Assembly (NCBI GenBank): GCA_965248995.1
Contig: CBDFKY010000006.1
Coordinates: forward strand, 124,001 to 188,000
Length of the DNA: 64,000 nucleotides
From: CBDFKY01 sp965248995
Lineage (GTDB): Bacteria; Pseudomonadota; Alphaproteobacteria; Rickettsiales; UBA998
Direction of reading: 5' to 3'
Positions 9,601 through 18,684 of the stretch are shown in pieces; position 1 is the first letter of the stretch; the number at the start of each line of letters is the position of its first letter. Under the pieces are notes generated by a model. It was not told the DNA's origin. It saw only the letters and a list, made by a program, of their open reading frames with translations, and searched no databases. Made by a program: the position numbers and the translations under genes.

Positions 9601-10314
9601 TTTGCCGGCGGTAACCGACTGGATGAAGCCTCGTTTTTCGAAGTGCTGTTGCGGGGGGAGGGGTCGCTGTCCGGCGTACCCCTGCAGGGATTGCTGAACG
9701 GGGCCAACGCCGCCGTCATGGGAAATGAGATCCTGCAATTCAGGGACGCCGTACTGCTCTCCCCTCATAAGTACCGTTTAAGCGGTTTGCTGCGCGGCCG
9801 GCTCGGCACGGAAGAAGCGACAGCGGGTCATGCGAGTGGGGAACGTTTCATACTGCTCAGCCCGGCACTGACGGAAATCGCCGTCGCGCCGCAACTGTTC
9901 GGTCTACCGCGAAATTATAAGGCGGTGAGCATCGGTGCGACGCTCGCTTCTGCCCCTGCCAGTTCTTTTATGTATACCGCCAAGGCGCTGCAGCCTTACG
10001 CGCCGGTGCGCGGCGCCGTTTCGGGTGCGGTCGGGAGTGATATCACGTTGACCTGGATCCGGCGTGACCGGCTGTACGGTCAGTGGCGGGATGGAGTCGA
10101 TGCCGGATTGAGCGAGGTTTCGGAGCAATATACGGTAGAGGTGATGCACGGCGCTAACTTGCTGCGTACCCTGACCGTCTCCATGCCGGTTGCGCTCTAT
10201 GGTGCGGCGATGCAGGCAACCGACGGAATAAGCGCCGGATCCACGCTGTCTTTTCGCATCTATCAGATGTCCGCGCTGGCGGGGCGCGGGAAACCGCTGG
10301 TGATCACGCTGTAA
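6651..10314 (+). CDS. GTA/phage baseplate 'megatron' (host-specificity) protein, one frameshift
   Basis: This is the homologue of the last structural gene of alphaproteobacterial gene transfer agents: N-terminal Gly/Ala-rich segment, a TIM-barrel-like domain (segments such as AFVIGSELIGLTRV and NIDAIGIDAYFPL), then phage-tail and fibronectin-like parts. Full length would be about 1,220 residues. The ATG at 6651 follows GAAGAGGAA. The frame breaks at the CCC run 6835-6837: removing one C joins SVQVST to YGKMIPNLYG, which restores the family pattern. Without that correction the long frame begins out of frame at 6622. No other GTA head or tail gene is adjacent, so it is an orphan. The frameshift may be real or a sequencing error. 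Confidence 0.85.
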
Positions 10315-10324
10315 GGAAGAGCGC

Positions 10325-10870
10325 TCATTCAAGCGTGAGGACCGTCAAGTTATGGTTGGTATACACGCAGATATCCCCGGCGATTTTCATCGAGGCGCGG
10401 GCGATGGTTTCCGCGTCCATCTCCGTCTCGACGAGACAGAGCGCCCGGGCGGCGGAGAGCGCGTAGTTCCCGCCGGAGCCGATCGCCGCGATGCCGTCCT
10501 CCGGTTCCAGTACATCCCCCGTGCCGCTTAAAATCAGGGTGGTGTCCCTGTCGGCGACGATCATCATCGCTTCCAGCCGTCGCAGATACCGGTCGGTGCG
10601 CCAGTCCTTCGCCAGTTCCACGCAGGCCCGCATCAGCTGGCCGGGATGTTTCTCCAGCTTCGCCTCCAGCCGTTCGAACAAGGTGAACGCATCCGCCGTC
10701 GCGCCCGCGAAGCCGGTGAGAATGCCGCCGTTCGCCAGGGTGCGCACTTTTTTCGCCGTCGCCTTGATGATGGTAGGCCCCAGACTTACCTGTCCGTCCC
10801 CCGCGATAATCACCTTTCCACCCTTGCGTACGGAAAGGATGGTGGTGGCGTGCCATGATTGTTCCGTCAT
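10325..10870 (-). CDS. hslV: ATP-dependent protease subunit HslV
   Basis: The peptidase subunit of the HslVU (ClpQY) protease; it forms a double hexameric ring in the cytoplasm and degrades misfolded proteins. The 181-residue protein has the TTILSVRKGGKVIIAGDGQVS start and GGILTGFAGATADAF. The mature enzyme begins with the catalytic threonine in 'ATTILSV', so a short propeptide (MTEQSWHA) is removed. Length is normal. Its partner hslU is not next door but at 51566-52873. Confidence 0.95.
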   Translation of the reverse strand: MTEQSWHATTILSVRKGGKVIIAGDGQVSLGPTIIKATAKKVRTLANGGILTGFAGATADAFTLFERLEAKLEKHPGQLMRACVELAKDWRTDRYLRRLEAMMIVADRDTTLILSGTGDVLEPEDGIAAIGSGGNYALSAARALCLVETEMDAETIARASMKIAGDICVYTNHNLTVLTLE

Positions 10871-10954
10871 TTTCCTAAATCCTGATGGTTATTTTCTTTC
10901 TATATAGGTTTCATTTGCTTTTTCGCCAGTGGCTACCCATAAAATAATCAAACC

Positions 10955-11719
10955 ATGCAGCTCACCCAGGACGATGTCAATAATGCGTGCCGCTCACTTG
11001 CCTATCAAGTGGCGTTTATCGCCGTGACGTTGGGCATGGGGATCGCCTACCTGCCACTGCTGCTGATGCGGCATCCCAGCCTGAAACATGCCGTTCCCTA
11101 TAAATGGACGGGGATCGCCCTGAAACTGCAGCGTAATATCCTGGGGCTGGACTATGAAATGCGAAGCCACGTGCCGCTTGCGAAAGGCGGCGTGATTTAT
11201 GCGGTGAAGCATCAATCGGCGTGGGAGACCATCGCGCTCTGGCATATTCTCGACCGGCCCGTTTTCGTGCTGAAAAAAGAACTGCTGCATATTCCCATTT
11301 TCGGATGGTATCTGGGACAAGCAGATAATATCGTCATCGACCGCGCTTCCGGGAAAAAGGCGGTCGGTCAGATCATCGACCAAAGTATGAAATATCTTAA
11401 AGAAGGCCGCGCAATCGTCATGTTTCCGGAGGGGACACGCAGCGCGCCGGGGGCGGAGGTGAAATATAAAAGCGGGATCGGGGCGGTGTATGAAGTGCTT
11501 TCCCCCGAAATCTATCCCGTAGCGCTCAATTCCGGCTGTTTCTGGGGGCGTAACCGGTTGATGCGCAAGGCCGGTACGATCGACGTGGAAATCCTGCCGC
11601 CCCTGCCGGTCGGTCTCGGCAAGGCGGCATTCATGAACGTGCTGGAAAAACAGATCGAGGCAGTGACCGCCCGGCTCGTCGCCAATCCGCAGTTTCCGAA
11701 AGGTTCAGAGTATTATTAG
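10955..11719 (+). CDS. plsC: 1-acyl-sn-glycerol-3-phosphate acyltransferase
   Basis: Transfers an acyl chain to lysophosphatidic acid at the inner membrane to make phosphatidic acid. 254 residues. A hydrophobic helix occupies about residues 17-38. The catalytic region HQSAWE starts at H86, a variant of the HX4D box in which the acid is Glu, as is common in alphaproteobacterial members. The acceptor motif FPEGTRS is at 157-163. It is divergent from hslV, with about 84 bases between. An OlsB-type enzyme at 14731 would supply lyso-ornithine lipid, so an OlsA-like role is possible too. Confidence 0.9.
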   Translation: MQLTQDDVNNACRSLAYQVAFIAVTLGMGIAYLPLLLMRHPSLKHAVPYKWTGIALKLQRNILGLDYEMRSHVPLAKGGVIYAVKHQSAWETIALWHILDRPVFVLKKELLHIPIFGWYLGQADNIVIDRASGKKAVGQIIDQSMKYLKEGRAIVMFPEGTRSAPGAEVKYKSGIGAVYEVLSPEIYPVALNSGCFWGRNRLMRKAGTIDVEILPPLPVGLGKAAFMNVLEKQIEAVTARLVANPQFPKGSEYY

Positions 11720-11734
11720 TGTCATTTTCGCGTA

Positions 11735-12703
11735 TTACCGGTGGTGCATCTGGTTCATCGCCGCACCGCCGGTGGTCACCGGTCTGAGAGTGGGAGCGGA
11801 GTCGACCGCGTGAGCCACCTGCCCGCCTGATACCGTTCCATGCAATATCTTTTCAACCCTGGCAAGATATTCCGCACTGGATTCCTGATGCGGCTTGGGT
11901 AGAGCCGGATTCGGTTCATGCGCAGGCGCGGCAGGTACAGCTGACGCGGCTGGCGCGACAGGCGTAGCTGACGGGGCTGGCACGGCGGCGGACGGTTTTG
12001 CCGGCGCAGGTTCCGTCTTTTGCGGTGCCGGTGCGGAGGCGGCTTTGCCGGATTCCGGATAATCGGCGGGATTGAACTTCGGAATGTCCTGCCCCACCTC
12101 CGGCACACCTCGCAGCATGGCATCCAGTTTATCCGCGCGCCGAAACAGGGTATCCATCTTCTGAACATAGGTCTGCTGCTGGGGGTTTAACGGATGCGTC
12201 TCGATCACCGTATCCCTCAACGCCTTATTTTTTTCCGTCGCGAGGAACGATCCGAACGATCCGGTCAGCGTATCGATGCCGAGATTGGCGCTGGCGGCTT
12301 TGGAAAAATCTCCCATAGCCTGCGCAGCGCCCATGATGTTGCCCTGTTCCACCGATACAAGCGCCGCTTCCAGTTCTTTCGGGGGCACGGCGTTATACAA
12401 CGCGGCGATTTTCTGCGGCGATTGCGGACTGACGATCCCCTTGAAATAGGCGTTGACGATCTCCGCCGTACCCGCGCTATGCAGCAGCGGGCTGGACTGC
12501 GCTTCCTTCTGGAACGCCACTTCCACCGTCTGTTTGATCGCCGCCGCTTTCTGTTCGGCAGAAAGTGCCGCGAATTGCTGATTGGCATCAAGTGCCTTAT
12601 GCGCGTCAAGGACGCCGTGGATCAGCACTTCGCGCAAGGCGATGTTGGTGACCATGTCTCCCACTTTATATTTTTCGGTATATTGCTGTATCGTCTGCGT
12701 CAT
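11735..12703 (-). CDS. Protein of unknown function with Pro/Ala-rich linker
   Basis: 322 residues. Residues 1-195 are helical and hydrophilic with no recognisable motif. Residues about 215-270 are a low-complexity Ala/Pro linker, and a short helical tail ends in His-rich NQMHHR. There is no signal peptide or membrane segment. The gene is monocistronic, divergent from rph and convergent with plsC. I do not recognise the family. It resembles other lineage-specific soluble proteins in this window (40053-40715, 48843-50159) in style but not in obvious sequence. Confidence 0.6.
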   Translation of the reverse strand: MTQTIQQYTEKYKVGDMVTNIALREVLIHGVLDAHKALDANQQFAALSAEQKAAAIKQTVEVAFQKEAQSSPLLHSAGTAEIVNAYFKGIVSPQSPQKIAALYNAVPPKELEAALVSVEQGNIMGAAQAMGDFSKAASANLGIDTLTGSFGSFLATEKNKALRDTVIETHPLNPQQQTYVQKMDTLFRRADKLDAMLRGVPEVGQDIPKFNPADYPESGKAASAPAPQKTEPAPAKPSAAVPAPSATPVAPAASAVPAAPAHEPNPALPKPHQESSAEYLARVEKILHGTVSGGQVAHAVDSAPTLRPVTTGGAAMNQMHHR

Positions 12704-12784
12704 AATGCTATCCTGCCAATCTATTTTTTAACTTTACCTAATTTTTATGACATATTGATGACGCTGCGAACGCTTTGATTGCGG

Positions 12785-12813
12785 TTGCATCGCACTCCCC
12801 CGTCACGTATACT
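12785..12813 (+). promoter_or_regulatory. Sigma-70-type promoter of rph operon
   Basis: TTGCAT, a 17-base spacer, and TATACT, placed 29 bases ahead of the rph start codon. It should drive rph-rdgB-FMN reductase-olsB, which overlap or abut. Confidence 0.65.
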
Positions 12814-12841
12814 GGATAGCAACCGAATTTTTGAATTAGTT

Positions 12842-13561
12842 ATGTCCCGAAGTTTCAACCGTACTTACAGCGACCTGCGCCCGGTCACCATCACTCCCAA
12901 CGCAACGCGTCATGCGGAAGGGTCCTGCCTGATCGAATGCGGTTATACCAAGGTGCTGTGCACTGCCTCGATCGAAGACCGTGCGCCGCCTTTCCTGAAA
13001 GGGCAGGGGCTGGGCTGGGTGACGGCTGAATACGGAATGCTGCCGCGCGCTACCAATACCCGTAACCAGCGCGAGGCCGCGAAAGGACGCGTTTCCGGGC
13101 GGACCCATGAGATCCAGCGCCTGATCGGTCGTTCGCTCCGCGCCGCCATTGATCAGCGGCTGCTGGGAGAGCGGACCATCACGATCGACTGCGACGTACT
13201 GGAGGCGGACGGCGGGACGCGCACCGCTTCCATCACCGGCGGATTCGTGGCGCTCAGCCTCGCCTGCCAGACGCTGGTGCAGTCGCGCATTATCCGCACC
13301 TCTCCCATTATCCGGCCCGTGGCGGCCATTTCCTGCGGCATCGTGCAGGGGGAGGCGCTGCTCGATCTCGATTACGTGGAGGATTCCAGCGCCGATGTCG
13401 ACGCCAATTTCGTCATGACGGACGGAGCCAAGCTGATCGAGGTGCAGGGAACCGCCGAGGGCAATCCGTTTTCACTGGAGCAGTTCCAGAAGATGATGCA
13501 GCTCGCCATGCTGGGCACGACGGAACTGGTGGAGAAACAACGGGCGGCGCTGCATGGCTGA
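12842..13561 (+). CDS. rph: Ribonuclease PH
   Basis: Phosphorolytic 3'-5' exoribonuclease that trims tRNA 3' ends. 239 residues, the usual length, starting with the characteristic MSRSFNRTYSDLRPV. It contains GWVTAEYGMLPRAT, GRTHEIQRLIGRSLRA and the phosphate-binding and catalytic segment CDVLEADGGTRTASITG split over residues 120-136. The ATG at 12842 is preferred over the upstream in-frame start because it matches the family N-terminus and follows the promoter. It overlaps rdgB by eight bases. Confidence 0.97.
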   Translation: MSRSFNRTYSDLRPVTITPNATRHAEGSCLIECGYTKVLCTASIEDRAPPFLKGQGLGWVTAEYGMLPRATNTRNQREAAKGRVSGRTHEIQRLIGRSLRAAIDQRLLGERTITIDCDVLEADGGTRTASITGGFVALSLACQTLVQSRIIRTSPIIRPVAAISCGIVQGEALLDLDYVEDSSADVDANFVMTDGAKLIEVQGTAEGNPFSLEQFQKMMQLAMLGTTELVEKQRAALHG

Positions 13562-14183
13562 GTCTTACTATTTAAAGCCTGAGGATACCGTGGTGATCGC
13601 CACCCATAACGCCGGGAAACTGCGGGAGATTTCCGCTATTCTGGCGGATATCGGCGTATCCGCCGTCGGTGCAGAGGCGTTCAACCTGCCGGAGCCGGAA
13701 GAAACGGGAGATTCGTTCGAGGCGAACGCGGTATTGAAAGCGGAAAGCGGCCTTGGTTACGTGCCGGAGGGCCACATCGTGCTGGCCGATGATTCGGGAT
13801 TGTGCGTGGATGCGCTGGACGACAGGCCCGGTATTTACTCGGCGCGATGGGCCGGGCCCGCCAAGGATTTCGGCACGGCCTGGGAGCGTATTCAGGAGGA
13901 ACTGACCGCTCGGGGCAGTACGCCCGAAGGCGCGGCGGCACGTTTCGTCTGCGTACTGGCACTGGCGAGGCATGGCGTGCCGTCCCTCACTTTTCGCGGC
14001 GAAGTACGCGGCCATCTCACGTTTCCCGCGCGCGGTGAAAAAGGATTCGGCTATGATCCTGTTTTTGTGCCGACGGGTCAGGCTCTCACCTTTGCGGAAA
14101 TGGATGCCGGGATGAAATATGCCCTTTCCCACCGCACCCGCGCTTTTAATGCATTGATGGACTATGTGCGGAGGGCGGCATGA
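13554..14183 (+). CDS. rdgB: XTP/dITP pyrophosphatase (RdgB/Ham1)
   Basis: Hydrolyses non-canonical purine triphosphates (XTP, ITP, dITP) to monophosphates, keeping them out of nucleic acids. 209 residues with VIATHNAGKLREI, PEETGDSFEANA, the catalytic VLADDSGLCVDAL, GIYSARWAG, GEKGFGYDPVF and the C-terminal SHRTRAF. It overlaps rph upstream and the flavin reductase downstream (ATGA), the standard alphaproteobacterial arrangement. A second, divergent Ham1-like domain occurs in the fusion gene at 4127-6505. Confidence 0.97.
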   Translation: MAESYYLKPEDTVVIATHNAGKLREISAILADIGVSAVGAEAFNLPEPEETGDSFEANAVLKAESGLGYVPEGHIVLADDSGLCVDALDDRPGIYSARWAGPAKDFGTAWERIQEELTARGSTPEGAAARFVCVLALARHGVPSLTFRGEVRGHLTFPARGEKGFGYDPVFVPTGQALTFAEMDAGMKYALSHRTRAFNALMDYVRRAA

Positions 14184-14728
14184 ACCTGCTGGCTTTCGCG
14201 GCTTCGCACCGTGCGGATTCCATCAATCTTGCCCTGCTTGAGCAAGCGGCTTCGTATATCGGTGTCGCTCATCACGATATCGCGATGACACTGGAACCTT
14301 TTTCCTCGTTCGACCTGCCGCTCTACAACGACGTGGACCGGTTGGAGAAGGGAATGTCCCCCGCCGCCGACCGTCTGCGCGACCTGTTCGCCGCCGCCGA
14401 CGCGGTGGTGATCGCCAGCCCGGAATATAACTGGTCGGTGCCGGCGCACCTGAAAAACCTGCTGGACTGGATGTCGTGCTACCGTCCCGTTCCCTTTGAA
14501 AACAAGCCGGTATTCCTGATGAGCGCCAGCCCTTCCGAGCGGGGCGGCGTGCTCGGCCTTTCCCACCTCAAAACCGTGCTGGAAGCGCTGGACGCCTTGC
14601 CGTATCCGTTCATGATGCTGCTCGGTCACGCACCCGGCTCGCTGCAAGACGAGGCAAAAATCACGCAGTTGCACGCGCAGCTCGACGCATTCATCGGGTA
14701 CGCGAAGCGCCTGGCCTCCCCGTTTTGA
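14180..14728 (+). CDS. NADPH-dependent FMN reductase family protein
   Basis: A flavodoxin-like reductase of 182 residues. The flavin-contacting motif ASPEYNWSVPAHLKNLLDW (about residues 75-93) is the hallmark of the NADPH-dependent FMN reductase/chromate-quinone reductase family. It likely reduces quinones or FMN in the cytoplasm. Its ATG overlaps the rdgB stop by four bases and its stop lies three bases ahead of the next start, so it belongs to the rph operon. The physiological substrate cannot be read from the sequence. Confidence 0.88.
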   Translation: MNLLAFAASHRADSINLALLEQAASYIGVAHHDIAMTLEPFSSFDLPLYNDVDRLEKGMSPAADRLRDLFAAADAVVIASPEYNWSVPAHLKNLLDWMSCYRPVPFENKPVFLMSASPSERGGVLGLSHLKTVLEALDALPYPFMMLLGHAPGSLQDEAKITQLHAQLDAFIGYAKRLASPF

Positions 14729-14730
14729 CA

Positions 14731-15600
14731 ATGCGGCGTACTCTCGCTACAACCAGCGCAGTGCTTGATTACCTGCCCGTTTCCTTCGCTCCCGCTCCTT
14801 TTTCGCCCATCCATCTGGGAGGGTTTTCGGTCTGTGTCGCACAGACTCCCGAAGAAGTGATAGACGCGCAGCGGCTGCGTTATCATGTATTCGCGGAAGT
14901 GATGGGCGCTGAGCTGGCCGGTGGCGCGACCAATGAGAAGCGTGATGCGGATGCGTACGACGCGGTATGCGACCATCTGCTGGTACGTTATCATGAAACG
15001 CCGGACGCGGCGCCTCGCATCGTCGGTACGTATCGCCTGCTGCGGGGCTCGGAAATGCCGCGTATCGGACGCTATTATTCCGAGAGCGAATATGACGTCT
15101 CCTGTTTCAAGGCCTATCCCGGTAATATATTGGAGCTGGGCCGTTCCTGTACGCATCCGGAGTTCCGTCACAAAGTGGCGATGCAATTGTTATGGCGCGG
15201 TATCGGGGAATACGTGATGCATTACCGGATCGCGCTGATGTTCGGCTGCGCCAGCTTTGCCGGCGTGGACCCGGAGGCGCATGCGGCGGCTTTGAGCTAT
15301 CTGTATCATTTCCACCGGGCGCCGGAGGGCTTATGTCCGCGCACGCTAGCCGAGTTTTACGTGCCGATGGAACGGCTCGCAAAAGAGGCTATCGACCAGC
15401 GGCGCGTCTTCGCCTCGCTGCCGGTGCTGGTGAAAGGGTATCTGCGCCTCGGCGGGCTGGTGGGTGACGGGGCGTTTCTCGACCATGCGTTCAATACGAC
15501 CGATATTTTGATGATGGTACGGACTGAGTCGATCGATGAGAAATACGTCAGCAAATACGCGCCGGACAGCGTGGTGGGTGGGGAAAGTAGTGCATCCTAA
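14731..15600 (+). CDS. olsB: L-ornithine N-alpha-acyltransferase (OlsB/hemolysin-like GNAT)
   Basis: Matches the OlsB family, which transfers a 3-hydroxyacyl chain from acyl-ACP to ornithine in the first step of ornithine-lipid synthesis. About 289 residues. Recognisable segments are the GNAT-like AQRLRYHVFAEVMG, the acyl-CoA/ACP-binding region LELGRSCTHPEFRH, and IALMFGCASFAGVDP. I take ATG 14731 as the start; a TTG at 14725 overlaps the previous stop. Assignment to OlsB rather than another acyl-homoserine-lactone-synthase-like GNAT rests on overall pattern. An OlsA candidate is plsC at 10955. Confidence 0.75.
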   Translation: MRRTLATTSAVLDYLPVSFAPAPFSPIHLGGFSVCVAQTPEEVIDAQRLRYHVFAEVMGAELAGGATNEKRDADAYDAVCDHLLVRYHETPDAAPRIVGTYRLLRGSEMPRIGRYYSESEYDVSCFKAYPGNILELGRSCTHPEFRHKVAMQLLWRGIGEYVMHYRIALMFGCASFAGVDPEAHAAALSYLYHFHRAPEGLCPRTLAEFYVPMERLAKEAIDQRRVFASLPVLVKGYLRLGGLVGDGAFLDHAFNTTDILMMVRTESIDEKYVSKYAPDSVVGGESSAS

Positions 15601-15788
15601 TAAAAATAAATAAAAGGTAAACGGTCCTTGTTATTATTGTGTATGTGTGTTAAAAACGCGGAGTCAATCCGCATATTCTCTGTAAAATTACCGAGTATCC
15701 CTGCCTACTGACCTTCCCTCGGTGCATCTGATGGGAAGTTTCGATGATCGTCTATGACCTTTTTCCTTAAATTGGGAGTTTTTTTGCT

Positions 15789-16730
15789 ATGCTATTTTTA
15801 GCAATCGCAATCGGTTTGGTCATTTTCGCCGTATTCACCGTGATACTGGCGGAACGTGGCAAAGGACTGGTAGCGGCAGGTTTTACCATTACCCTGCTCG
15901 CCCTGGCATTAGTGTTTTCAGTCAGCTTCGTGCAGACCGGGAACGTGCAACTGTTACGGAGTTTCGGGGTCATCCAGACCCGCACGCTGACGGAAGGTAT
16001 TCAATGGCATGCCCCTTGGCAGGTCACTGAAGACGTCAATATCCAGCGTCGCCAAGTCGATGTGGATTCCACTAAAGATGCAGCTGTCAAATCCTTGACA
16101 CTTGATCAGGTGGACCTGGATGTGAGCGTCACGTTTCCCTACCGTCTAAACCCGACCTTCGCAGGTTTGTTATATGCCAAGGTAGGTGATCAGGACGGAA
16201 TTTTTCAACTGCTTCAGCGGGCGGCTCAAAGTGCTTTGCGGGATACCTTGGCAACTCTACCTTGGGAAGATGCCGCTATCAACAAGAGAAGTCTTTTTGA
16301 GAGCGGTCTTGGAAATTCCATTTTAGCTATCGTTTCCAATGACCTGCAACGTGCCGGTCTGACTGAAGCCGATGCCAAGGGCACCATCCTGTTTTTTACA
16401 CTGATCATCGCGCAAGCCGCTCCTCCCGAGCGTCTGCGTCGTGAACTGGAAGAAAAACAGGCTGCTGAAATTGAGTTGGGTCGTCAACAGAAATTGACGG
16501 CGATCGCTGGGGAAGTCGCCAACCGGCGGGGCGCTGAAGGAGTCGGCATTGCTGCGCTTCTTAGCAAACTGCCTCATGAAGGTAGCGTATTTACGCCCAG
16601 TGAAATTGCTAACCTGATCAATGCCAATGCTGCGGAAACGCGTGCACAGGCACTGCTTAAAGCGGTGGAAGCAGGACAACTGCGCTCTATCGTTTTCTCT
16701 GAACAGCCTGCAACCATTCCGGTTAAGTAG
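15789..16730 (+). CDS. SPFH/band 7 (prohibitin-like) membrane protein
   Basis: 313 residues. Two adjacent hydrophobic helices occupy residues 1-50. The SPFH domain follows (VQTGNVQLLRSFGVIQ through the amphipathic FPYRLNPTFAGLLYAKVG), then a coiled-coil rich in Glu/Ala/Arg (ELEEKQAAEIELGRQQ). Such proteins form oligomeric rings on the membrane and often chaperone proteases. No NfeD or protease gene is next to it, so the partner is unknown. A rho-independent terminator follows directly. Confidence 0.85.
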   Translation: MLFLAIAIGLVIFAVFTVILAERGKGLVAAGFTITLLALALVFSVSFVQTGNVQLLRSFGVIQTRTLTEGIQWHAPWQVTEDVNIQRRQVDVDSTKDAAVKSLTLDQVDLDVSVTFPYRLNPTFAGLLYAKVGDQDGIFQLLQRAAQSALRDTLATLPWEDAAINKRSLFESGLGNSILAIVSNDLQRAGLTEADAKGTILFFTLIIAQAAPPERLRRELEEKQAAEIELGRQQKLTAIAGEVANRRGAEGVGIAALLSKLPHEGSVFTPSEIANLINANAAETRAQALLKAVEAGQLRSIVFSEQPATIPVK

Positions 16731-16756
16731 TTTGTTTCAGACGTAACGACGTATAG

Positions 16757-16790
16757 AAAGACCCGGGCCTCACGGTCAGGGTCTTTTTTT
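16757..16790 (+). terminator. Rho-independent terminator after the band-7 gene
   Basis: The stem AAAGACCC (16757-16764) pairs with GGGTCTTT (16779-16786), and the T tract runs to 16790. The dnaB stop codon lies at its edge, so the hairpin may serve both convergent genes. Confidence 0.8.
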
Positions 16791-18306
16791 ACCCGAACCG
16801 GTCCGGCAACCGTCCCGCGTCGGCCAGATCCTCGAAGCGGGTCTGTTCCCCGTAGAACTGCAATGTCACCGTGCCGATCGCCCCGTGGCGCTGTTTGGCG
16901 ACGATGACGTCCGCCTTGCCGTGCACCCGCTCCATGTCCTCCTGCCACTGCTGCATCTTGGGACTGGATTCGTCCGGCTTGGTGCGCGACAGGTAATATT
17001 CCTCGCGGTAGACGAACATCACCACGTCGGCGTCCTGCTCGATACTGCCGGATTCGCGCAGGTCCGAGAGTTGCGGGCGCTTGTCGTCGCGCGATTCCAC
17101 CGCGCGCGATAGCTGGGAGAGGGCCACGACGGGGATGCTCAGTTCCTTGGCCAGCGCTTTCAGCCCCTGCGTGATTTCGGAGACTTCCTGCACGCGGTTC
17201 ATCTGTGAGGTGCGGGAAGCGGCGGTGAGCAGCTGCAGGTAATCCACCACCACCAGCCCAAGATTATGCATCCGCTTCAGGCGCCGCGCCCGGGTGCGTA
17301 CCGCCGCGATGGAGAGGGCGGGCGTGTCGTCGACGAAGAACGGCAGGCCGGCAAGCTCGGCGTTGGCCCCCATCAGCCGCGAGAACTCATCGTTGTTCAG
17401 TTCGCCGCGCATGATGCCGGACGAGCTGATATTGGCCCGTGCCGAGAGCACCCGGGTTGCGAGCTGTTCGGAAGACATCTCGAGAGAGAAGAACCCTACG
17501 GATTTTTGCGGCTGGTCGGGATTGGCGGCTTTTTCCTCCTGAAAGGCGAGCGCCGCCTTATACGCCATGGTCGTGGCCAGCGCGGTCTTTCCCATGGAAG
17601 GACGGCCCGCCAGGATGACCAGATCCGAATCCTGAAACCCCCCGAGCAGACGGTTGAGATCGGCAAGGCCGGTCGTCACCCCTACCACCTCGCCCTTACG
17701 TTTATATGCTCGCTCGGCCTGCGCCACGGCGCTCGCTCCGAAGACGCGGAACGGCTGGAACTGTTTGCTGCCTTCGCCGTGCTCGGCGAGGTTGAACAGC
17801 ATCTGTTCCGCTTCTTCCAGCCGGGTACGTGCTGTGATGTGAAATTCCTGCGCGTAGGCGCCGTTGACCATTACCTGTCCCACTTCGATGATCTGGCGTT
17901 TCAGGTACAGGTCGTGCAGGATTTCGGAATATTCGCGCACGTCGATGACGGTCGCGGCGGCGTAGGTCAGCTGGGCCAGGTATTCCGCGCCGATCTCTCC
18001 GGCCTCGCTATTGGAGAGGAAATAATGCTTCAACGTGACCGGGTTGGCGATGTTGCCCCGGTCGTGGAAATGCTGGATGGCGGTGTAGATGCGCGTATGG
18101 ATCGGTTCGTGGAAATGCTCCGGCTTCACCCGGTCGTCCAGATGATGCAGCACGGCGTTGTTGACCAGAATCGCCCCGAGCAGCGCCTGTTCCACGTCCA
18201 GGTTATGAGGGATCAGGCGCATTTCCAGAATCTTTTCGTCAGATTGCGGTTTGCCAGGCGTAAATACCGCGTCAAGTTCGTCGTCGGAGAGAGAAAGGGG
18301 TGCCAT
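16789..18306 (-). CDS. dnaB: Replicative DNA helicase DnaB
   Basis: The hexameric helicase that unwinds DNA at the replication fork. 505 residues from ATG 18306, which gives the typical short N-terminal tail before the LIPHNLDVEQALLGAIL start of the N-terminal domain. Walker A GRPSMGKT lies at 234-241, followed by the RecA-fold motifs FFSLEMSSEQL, VVDYLQLL and the DnaB-specific arginine/switch region near LSQLSRAVESRDDKRPQLSDL split into two parts. No intein is present. The upstream ATG at 18342 is unlikely. Confidence 0.97.
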   Translation of the reverse strand: MAPLSLSDDELDAVFTPGKPQSDEKILEMRLIPHNLDVEQALLGAILVNNAVLHHLDDRVKPEHFHEPIHTRIYTAIQHFHDRGNIANPVTLKHYFLSNSEAGEIGAEYLAQLTYAAATVIDVREYSEILHDLYLKRQIIEVGQVMVNGAYAQEFHITARTRLEEAEQMLFNLAEHGEGSKQFQPFRVFGASAVAQAERAYKRKGEVVGVTTGLADLNRLLGGFQDSDLVILAGRPSMGKTALATTMAYKAALAFQEEKAANPDQPQKSVGFFSLEMSSEQLATRVLSARANISSSGIMRGELNNDEFSRLMGANAELAGLPFFVDDTPALSIAAVRTRARRLKRMHNLGLVVVDYLQLLTAASRTSQMNRVQEVSEITQGLKALAKELSIPVVALSQLSRAVESRDDKRPQLSDLRESGSIEQDADVVMFVYREEYYLSRTKPDESSPKMQQWQEDMERVHGKADVIVAKQRHGAIGTVTLQFYGEQTRFEDLADAGRLPDRFG

Positions 18307-18357
18307 CGTCTCCAGTATAAGAGCGCGAGGATGCGGAAGCAAGTCCGCTAACCGTGC

Positions 18358-18684
18358 CTAAAGCGAAAAGCCGGGTCTGGAAGGCGGGAGGAAATCTTTC
18401 TGCGAGACATGGAACTGTTTCATATGTTCCCATGCCTCCTCGGAGGGCGTGTTACCCTCACCCCGGTACAGCACTTCGCCGTATGCGGAAAGCTCCTGAA
18501 CGGTGACTCCCCGCTCCCCGGTATTATCATATTCCTTCGTCAATGCGGTAGCGTCCTGCAGCGCCGCGAACTGCGCATCGGTGCAGCGTAAGAAAAAATA
18601 CTGCTGCTCACCCCATTCGTCCTGTGCATTAATGATACGGATACGGGGAAGATGGCGATGATCAAGACGATTGACATGGTTCAT
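18358..18684 (-). CDS. Small protein of unknown function, third gene of a three-gene cluster
   Basis: 108 residues, soluble, with aromatic patches (YFFLRCTDAQFAALQD). Its start overlaps the previous gene by four bases, so it is translationally coupled to 18681-19055. I recognise no family. Being last in a cluster headed by a PIN-like protein, it could be an immunity or antitoxin-type partner, but that is only inference. Confidence 0.5.
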   Translation of the reverse strand: MNHVNRLDHRHLPRIRIINAQDEWGEQQYFFLRCTDAQFAALQDATALTKEYDNTGERGVTVQELSAYGEVLYRGEGNTPSEEAWEHMKQFHVSQKDFLPPSRPGFSL

